Origin: Antedon mediterranea
Lineage: Eukaryota > Echinodermata > Crinoidea > Comatulida > Antedonidae
Reading direction: 5' to 3'
Length of the DNA: 64,000 nt
NCBI RefSeq assembly: GCF_964355755.1
Contig: NC_092680.1
Location: 6,983,001-7,047,000, forward strand
The notes beneath the pieces were generated by a model. That model had not been told where the DNA came from and did not search any database. It was given only the letters and a program-made list of their open reading frames with translations. How positions within the stretch are numbered: position 1 is the stretch's first letter; every line of letters starts with the position of its first letter. A program made the position numbers and the translations under genes. Of this stretch, positions 57,704 through 64,000 are shown in pieces.

Positions 57704-60588
57704 TTACCTCCACCAAGGAGGTATATGTAGTCGATCGCGTGTTTGTTTGTTTTAAAATGTTGCCCATTGTAGTACTTGCTTTGTTTGTATTTATGGTTGT
57801 TTGTTTCTTGGGACGATAGCGACTACAATGTTCAAGTTATTATTTTTCGGTGTAGGTAGGTATATAGTTTGAGACCATGAAATTCAAGAAACTTGGTATT
57901 AACTTCACAAATAACAAACATGATATTGTGTTCATACCGGCTAGTGTTAAAATAGTCCAGATCCCTATGTATTTTCGTGTGCAGATCATGGGGAAAGTGT
58001 AAACATTGTGTTTTATGAATATTTGAATCATGCTGGTTATAAAAACCCATGTTGTCAAATTTCTAAAATTCATCTTTGACCTCTGACCTCAATTTGAATG
58101 TTTTGACCCATTGAAAACAAAATGATCATATCTTTGCAACGCTTAGATTAAATGAAATAATTTTAGTGTCAAATTATTTGGGAGATGCATATTAATATTC
58201 GTTCTAATGAAAAAGTTTGTCCAAAAATGGCTGGAAGTATGATTTTTGGCATATTTGACCTTTGACCTACATATCATATAACTCCGTAACTAATAGTTGG
58301 ACAAACTTTAAATAGGGCTCAAATTAATCTGAAGGTATATGTTTCTATTCAGTCTAATAAGAACTTTTACAAGAAAATGACCCGAAATATTTTTATTGAC
58401 CTTTGACCTGTACTGGTAGTACATATTTCTATAATCTCAAAAACTATTGGCCGTAAAATGGTTGTTTTTGTGAAATGGTTCGAACAATTTACATTTATAT
58501 GTTGTATAATAACAACATTTTATAGAAATGTAAAAGAATTCTATTTATGATCACTAACTTTATAATTTATTAACATCACTAGCATTTGTTATAATATTAA
58601 AATGTGTTATATTTGCTGATTTTAAGCACTTCACATGAATTTATCAGAATTATGTGTATTTAATATAAAGTTTATTTTTTTTTTTATATAAAGAAAATGT
58701 AATTGTCTATCAAATAAGACTATTTTCAAATTATTATGGCTAAAACTTAATTAGATACAGGCAAAAAAGTGTATTTTTACTTGTGTGAACAGCGCCCTCA
58801 ATCTTCATTTTTTCCCAAAAAATTTCACATTTTTATGTGTTTTCCTGAACTAAACAGGTTATAACTTTGTTTTAAAGACTTTTTACAGTAACCTGTAATT
58901 TACATACCTCTTTTATAACGTACTAGGTCAGTTTCTGAAAAAAATTGAGAAAAATATTCCGATAGCTTGATATTTTTGTTGAGGTTATTACATGATACAC
59001 ACAAAAAAAAAAATTTAATTTTGAGCTAAAAGTCCATCTTTTTGGTTTAATAAAAGCTATCTAGCAGATATTAATACACAAAATTCATATTTTATTGGAT
59101 AGATATTATGATTATCTTTCCAATAAAATATGCTGTTTGTGTAAGAATGGCTGTACAAGATGGTTTGTACTGGACCAAAAAGATGGATTTTTAGCACAAA
59201 ATCAAAATATTTTTAGCATGCACCATGTAATAACCTCAGGAAAAATATCAAGCTATAAAAATATTGTTTTCATTTTATCTCAGAAACTTACTTAGTATAT
59301 GGTAGAAGGTGTATGTAAGTTACACGTCACTGACAACAAATATTTTAAAAAGTTACAACCAGCTAAGTTTATGAAACCACATAAAAATGTGGTATTTTTT
59401 GGGAAAAAATGAAGATTGAGGGCGCTGTTCGCATAAGTAAAAATACACTTTTTTGCCTGTATCTAATTAAGTTTTAGCCATAATAATTTGAAAATAGTCT
59501 TATTTGATAGATAATTAAATTGTCTTTATATAAAAAAAAAACAACATTATATTAAATACACATATTTTCTGATAAATTCATGTGAAGTGCGTAAAATCAG
59601 CAAATATAACACATTTTAATATTATAACAAATGCTAGTGATGTTAATAAATTATAAAGTTAGTGATCATAAATAGAATTCTTTTACATTTCTATAAAATA
59701 TTGTTATTATACAACATATAAATGTAAATTGTTCGAACCATTTCACAAAAACAACCATTTTAAAATATTTCGGGTCATTTTCTTGTAAAAGTTCTTATTA
59801 GACTGAATAGAAACTTATACCTTCAGATTAATTTGAGCCCTATTTAAAGTTTGTCCAACTATTAGTTACGGAGTTATATGATATGTAAGTCAAAGGTCAA
59901 ATATGCCAAAAATCATACTTCCAGCCATTTTTGGACAAACTTTTCCATTAGAACGAATATTAATATGCATCTCCCAAATAATTTGACACTAAAATTATTT
60001 CATTTAATCTAAGCGTTGCAAAGATATGATCATTTTGTTTTCAATGGGTCAAAACATTCAAATTGAGGTCAGAGGTCAAAGATGAATTTTAGAAATTTGA
60101 CAACATGGGTTTTTATAACCAGCATGATTCAAATATTCATAAAACACAATGTTTACACTTTCCCCATGATCTGCACACGAAGGCACTTTTTTTGACATAG
60201 GGATGGACTAAAATACACGAGCCAATTTTCAAAAGACGGTGAGCAGTCTTAAAGTAACAAGTAAACTGAAATTGCATTTTCTAGAGAACTACTTTTCCAA
60301 AAACGGTTTTGTACAAGAGACAAAAGCTATAACTTGTGATTTGTAATTTTAAAACACAATTTGATTTAATTTACAGGTTTTTTGATATGTTTAGTTTTTA
60401 AAAACCTCTTTGTTAGTCAACTGAAACTATTGTTAGTTGAAAGGCTGGTTACATAACCATTACACCAAATTCGCATACACATATGCTTTAATGAAATCAC
60501 CCTAAATCACACACAGCATTTCACGGAGAAATCTTATGTAGGAGAAATTTACAGTAGGCGGAGGTATGCACTCTCGGAATGGCTTTCT
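57704..60588. mobile_element. DNA element with CCTCCACC...GGCGGAGG ends, copy 1
   Basis: It begins TTACCTCCACCAAGGAGGTA and ends AGTAGGCGGAGGTATGCACT-CTCGGAATGG, inside a satellite monomer that resumes with TTATCACTGTGC. The 3' half (about 60,225-60,588) is similar to that of the element at 60,652-61,993. No transposase is present. Its interior is the large palindrome described separately. The superfamily is not assigned. Confidence 0.65.
57938..60222. repeat. Large palindrome, arms of about 1.1 kb
   Basis: Sequence from about 57,938 to 59,100 is repeated in reverse complement from about 59,110 to 60,222, with a centre near 59,106 at ATTTTATTGGA...TCCAATAAAAT. Matching landmarks include GCAGATCATGGGGAAAGTG with its complement at 60,156-60,174, and CAGCGCCCTCAATCTTC with its complement at 59,410. 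The right arm lacks about 60-75 bp of the left arm near 58,400. It contains repeated GACCTTTGACCT words. No coding sequence was recognised. Confidence 0.9.
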
Positions 60589-60651
60589 TCTTATCACTGT
60601 GCTCAAGTACAACCAAAATTGGTATAGTAGCGCACAGTGCTAAATCCTATT
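60589..60651. repeat. Single 68-bp satellite monomer between two elements
   Basis: TTATCACTGTGCTCAAGTAC...GTAGCGCACAGTGCTAAATC is one monomer, measured from one insertion point to the next. Confidence 0.85.
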
Positions 60652-61993
60652 ATTTACCTCTGCCCCACAGGTATATGTAATCGACCACGTGTGTCTGTCT
60701 GCTTGTTAGCAGGATTACTCAAAAAGTTATCAAAAAAATAAAATACAAATAGATATCTGGTCAAGGACAACTCCATTAAAATTTTGAAGCAATCCAGACC
60801 ACGATCCTAATTGTGGAGCACTTTTTAGTCGCGTGGAGGACGCGACTCTATAGTTCACGTCGGTCGGTCGGTCTGTCTGTCGGTCCGGTATCACTATGCG
60901 TTTTATCGCTTTCTGACCTTATCTTAATATCAGTTTAATCTAGATAAGTCAATTTTTCACAGTATATTCCTTATGGCCAGGAATCGATGTGGTTATGTTT
61001 TCACGGTGCGCAATAAAAAATTACGCGGTGTACGCACGATTTAACGAAATCACGTTTGTAATCATATCTTCACAACCATGAATCACAATTAAATAAAATT
61101 TGGTACTCATAAATTTCAGGGCATAAATCATCATATGCAATACAATTACGTGCGTAGCGCATGTAACGCATACGTACGCGCGCTTAAAATTTTCAAAATT
61201 TATTTTCGATGAAATAAGAGTACGTTTCAGGCAATTTTAAGCGTTTACAAAATTGCCATGAGTGCGCAGATTAAATGTTATTGCGCACTCTTTTTGCCCG
61301 ATTTCTGTTTTCTTGACTTACTTTTCAACTCGAAATTACGTTATACGAGCACGTCAAAAGTGACAGGCTACGCACGTGTAAATTAAAAAAATATAAATGT
61401 TTTTAAACATTTCAACATTTTTAAACATGTTCAGTAATTTCGGTCAGTTGGTAGGTTGGTCGGTCGGTCGGTAAACACTAATGAGCACGCGACTGCAGCC
61501 ATCTATATGGCCTTGTTAATATTACTTTCAGACCTGCTAGTGTTAAAAGATAACAGACAATTTCTCAAAAGCCGGTGAGCCACAAGTAAACTGAAATTGC
61601 ATTTTGTACAAGAGGCAAGAGTTATAATTTGTGGTTTGTAATTTGATTAATTTCTATTTCTATTTTCTAATTCTATTGTTAGTCAACTGAAACTATTGTA
61701 GTTGAAAGGCTGGTTACATAACCTTTACGCCAAACTCGCATATACATCTTGTAGTGAAATTAGCCTAAATCACACACAGCATTAAGACACACACAGTGCT
61801 GTTCCGCCGAGAATATGTTAAAGAGTCGCTATCCAATCGAGTTTGAACTATACCATTAAGGCCCCAGTGTTTTAATAGTTAGGACATCTGTAATTTTCTA
61901 TGCCTAATGTATTTATACATATTTCCGTAGAAATCTTATGTAGGATAATTTTACAGTTGGCGGAGGTATGTACTCTCGGAGTCCCTTTCTAGT
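60652..61993. mobile_element. DNA element with CCTCTGCC...GGCGGAGG ends, copy 2
   Basis: It begins TTACCTCTGCCCCACAGGTA, includes TTAGCAGGATTACTCAAAAA, and ends GGCGGAGGTATGTACTCTCG-GAGTCCC, followed by TTATCACTGTGCTC of the satellite. It shares the phrases CAACTGAAACTATTG and GGCTGGTTACATAACC with copy 1. A HINE interrupts it. Confidence 0.65.
60826..61515 (-). mobile_element. HINE on the minus strand, about 690 bp
   Basis: It reads in reverse complement from the 3' end (TTTTTAGTCGCGTGGAGGAC) through one short GGTC/TGTC microsatellite, the shared internal region and a second GGTCGGTCGGTCGG tract, to GGCCTTG at 61,515. It is nested inside DNA element copy 2. Confidence 0.85.
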
Positions 61994-62337
61994 TATCACT
62001 GTGCTCAAGTACAAACAACAGGGTAAAGTAGCGAAAAGTGGTAAACTAAAGTCTATCTATCTTGTAAACCTGGTTGAAAGATGATAATTCATTAACTTAT
62101 CATGATATGAAATTATATGAAACAAACTATATAAGACTCACCAGGATCTTAGCCTCAACAACCAGAGAAAATTTGAAAAATAGAGCTGCTAGGTCAGTAG
62201 GCAAACTATCACTGCCATGGTGAGTATTACCAAAGTTCGAGCCAGCGAGGCATGCAATTCATACGACCCTTGACATTAAATAAACAGAACAAAATGAACA
62301 AAAAACTACCTACGATAAATAATTATGAAACATGGTA
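61994..62337. other. Satellite remnant, then unassigned sequence
   Basis: About 70 bp of degenerate 68-bp satellite (TATCACTGTGCTCAAGTACA, GTAGCGAAAAGTGGTAAAC) are followed by some 270 bp in which I see no gene or known repeat. Confidence 0.65.
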
Positions 62338-62690
62338 ATTTATTTATTTATTTTATGTCTTTAGGCAATGTGGCCAAGGATTACCGATAGTGAATTAATC
62401 ACTGTCCTATCAGATAGGTGGTAATCCCCCTGATACAGGGGCTATTGTGTGAACCAGTTCACCGGGGTAACCCCCTACTCTTTTTCGAATAATGAACTGG
62501 GTTTCTTTAAAGTACACACAGGTTATAACTGTGTACACTGGAACTACGGTTTATAGTCCTTATCCGAGAAGACTTGTTCCACCACCAGAACTAGGAGCGA
62601 GTCGGCCTCGAACCCTTGCCGATGTTGTTGTTGGCTCTTTAGGTACGGTAAACGGCGCCCCTGCCTTAACCGCTCGGCCATATGACTCAC
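62338..62690 (-). mobile_element. tRNA-Leu/Ser-like SINE, second copy
   Basis: This copy is nearly identical to 37,415-37,767, with the same A box, B box and AAATA tail, so this family has been active relatively recently. Confidence 0.85.
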
Positions 62691-62852
62691 TCACATTTTA
62701 ATGTTAAAATGTCAACAATCCAGATGCGACTTCAAAGTTTTAGGTGGGGTTTTCTCTACTTAAAAGTCGGCTTTATATGCCTAAAATCGTTGATGTTGGT
62801 CTAGACATTGACATCTATGTTATATTTGTTCCAAATTTTTTGATTTTATAAA

Positions 62853-63121
62853 ATTGAGAGTGCTAAACTTAACATTTACGAGATCGAAACAGGGTAAGCC
62901 GCAGGAGGAAAAAGATGTTCTGTTGTGCTCTCCCTGCCTGTTACCGCCTCAAGATTTGGTGGAAAAAGGAGCGTGTAATTCTGTGAGCCCCAAAAACAGT
63001 GGTTCGCATAGCTTTAACTCTATTCCACCACGGAAAGTTCCAAACAGCATAGTGTTCGAACCCATGTCATCCGTGTTATCAACACGACGCTCAGTCGACT
63101 GAGCTAACCGGTCGTCGTGTT
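62853..63121 (-). mobile_element. tRNA-Ile-like SINE
   Basis: The head on the minus strand has GACCGGTTAGCTCAG (A box), an anticodon stem-loop TCGTG-TTGATAA-CACGG with anticodon GAT, and a GGGTTCGAAC B box. The T stem is imperfect and no matching 3' acceptor strand is present. Instead about 180 bp of unrelated body follow. It is therefore a SINE rather than a tRNA gene. Confidence 0.65.
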
Positions 63122-63432
63122 TATGACTCGGTTAATACAGTACTAGTATCGTACCCTCACGATGACGTCATGAGTATGCATACCTATGACGTAACAAAGA
63201 ATTATTAAATATGAAGCACGTACTAATAGACATTACCAGCAGTTTAGTCATGTGTACATGTGGCGTAACAGGTAATGCTTTATTTTTTAGTAATCTCCGC
63301 CCTATTTTTCTGGGTAAAATTTGAAAAATTAATTAGTTTTTTCTTTTATTATGAAAGAGGCTTAGGTTAATTTAGGAAATAGTTTCCTTCATTGTAGAGA
63401 GGGCGCGTTTCATATCTTGTCAGAGTAAAGCT
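63122..63432. other. Unassigned sequence
   Basis: AT-rich sequence without a recognised gene or repeat. Confidence 0.6.
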
Positions 63433-63571
63433 CTGTCTACAATATCAAAATAGTTTGATAAAAAAAGTGTGATGTGCCCAAATAAGGTAGTGATATGCCA
63501 AAATATGTAGTGATATTATATCATCATGTCCATATATGGGCACATCACATAATGTTTGATAGTCTAGACAG
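63433..63571. mobile_element. MITE, 139 bp
   Basis: This is the same family as 17,000-17,150. The left end is CTGTCTACAATATCAAAA, the right end is GTTTGATAGTCTAGACAG, and the interior includes a CCATATATGGGCACATCAC phrase. Confidence 0.75.
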
Positions 63572-64000
63572 GCTGAGGTTAAGATTGTTTTGTAATGCGT
63601 AGCTTTTTACAAAATATCTTTGGGAAAAAATCTGTGTTTTCTATCTGTCAAATAAGCTTTTCGCGCCGAGCATTTAGGCAGTTACATCGAAGAGGACGGG
63701 GGCATTAGGACATTGTATTACGCGGAAGCTTGTGACTTATTACGGCTGAAAAAATGTGAATTTCCCAAAGCACGTCTGGGAGAAGAGAATCTATGAGATG
63801 TATGCAGACAGTAAGTCCTGTTCAATAAACAATATTTTCGTTTTTACTTTCTATTTATCTTTGTCAAAACACAATCCTTCCTCTATGGTTAACATTATTG
63901 GCGAATGTGTGTATGTACGTTTGTCGGCGGCTGGGAACTGTTTGTTTACTGGAATGTTGGGGTATGTGGGTCACACAGCCTTAGGGAGTAACGCCTCTAC
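63572..64000. other. CpG-richer sequence, possible start of another gene
   Basis: This stretch has more CpG than its surroundings (CGCGCCGAGC, TTACGCGGAAG) and a donor-like CAGACA/GTAAGT at 63,811. It could be an untranslated first exon, but there is no coding evidence. Confidence 0.25.

Noticed and set aside
62853-63121. A functional tRNA-Ile gene
   Set aside because: The anticodon arm is good, but the T stem is poor and the 3' acceptor strand is missing. The sequence continues into a SINE body.

Overview
The window looks like AT-rich nuclear DNA of an animal, most likely a marine invertebrate. It has widely spaced small exons with GT-AG introns, a semaphorin gene, several lineages of non-LTR retrotransposon (CR1/L2-like and Tx1/L1-like), tRNA-derived SINEs, a Penelope-type hammerhead motif and a Helentron. 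An echinoderm or another marine deuterostome fits, but nothing here fixes the species.

Positions 1-11,893 hold the 5' coding part of a semaphorin gene on the minus strand. Four coding exons (11,865-11,706; 8,387-8,071; 3,699-3,588; 1,072-944) join with matching splice phases. They give about 239 residues: a signal peptide, then the start of the sema domain. The gene runs off the left edge. Introns and the upstream DNA to about 28.2 kb are AT-rich and carry only small repeats: SINEs, MITEs, an 81-bp and a 23-bp tandem repeat, perfect hairpins and a hammerhead-like motif.

Positions 28.27-31.83 kb are a roughly 52-copy array of a 68-bp satellite. Each monomer carries a 10-bp inverted repeat and there is a higher-order structure. 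The array runs directly into a decayed but recognisable Helentron (31.83-35.82 kb): Rep C-terminal part with the two-tyrosine motif, PIF1-like helicase, and a C-terminal apurinic-type endonuclease. The Helentron is followed by tandem copies of a 3' end made of a CCGA/CAGA microsatellite and a GTCGCGT hairpin. The same 3' end is found on many short non-autonomous elements in the window, which look like Helentron-associated interspersed elements (HINEs).

Positions 36.5-57.7 kb consist of two paralogous composite blocks, A (about 37.0-45.3 kb) and B (about 46.75-57.7 kb), with the same order of repeats. Each has its own later insertions, so the other block often shows the empty site. Block A has a foldback element with an 8-bp target duplication, a tRNA-derived SINE and a Tx1-like LINE with a 12-bp duplication. 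Block B has a CR1/L2-like LINE that carries a solo LTR with a 5-bp duplication, a second LINE 3' end, a complete HINE and a short LINE tail.

Positions 57.7-62.0 kb are two related DNA elements placed at the same point of satellite monomers. One contains a palindrome of about 2.3 kb, the other a HINE. The right end has two tRNA-derived SINEs and a MITE, and no identified gene. Outside the semaphorin exons, open reading frames are either transposon remains or chance frames in repeats.
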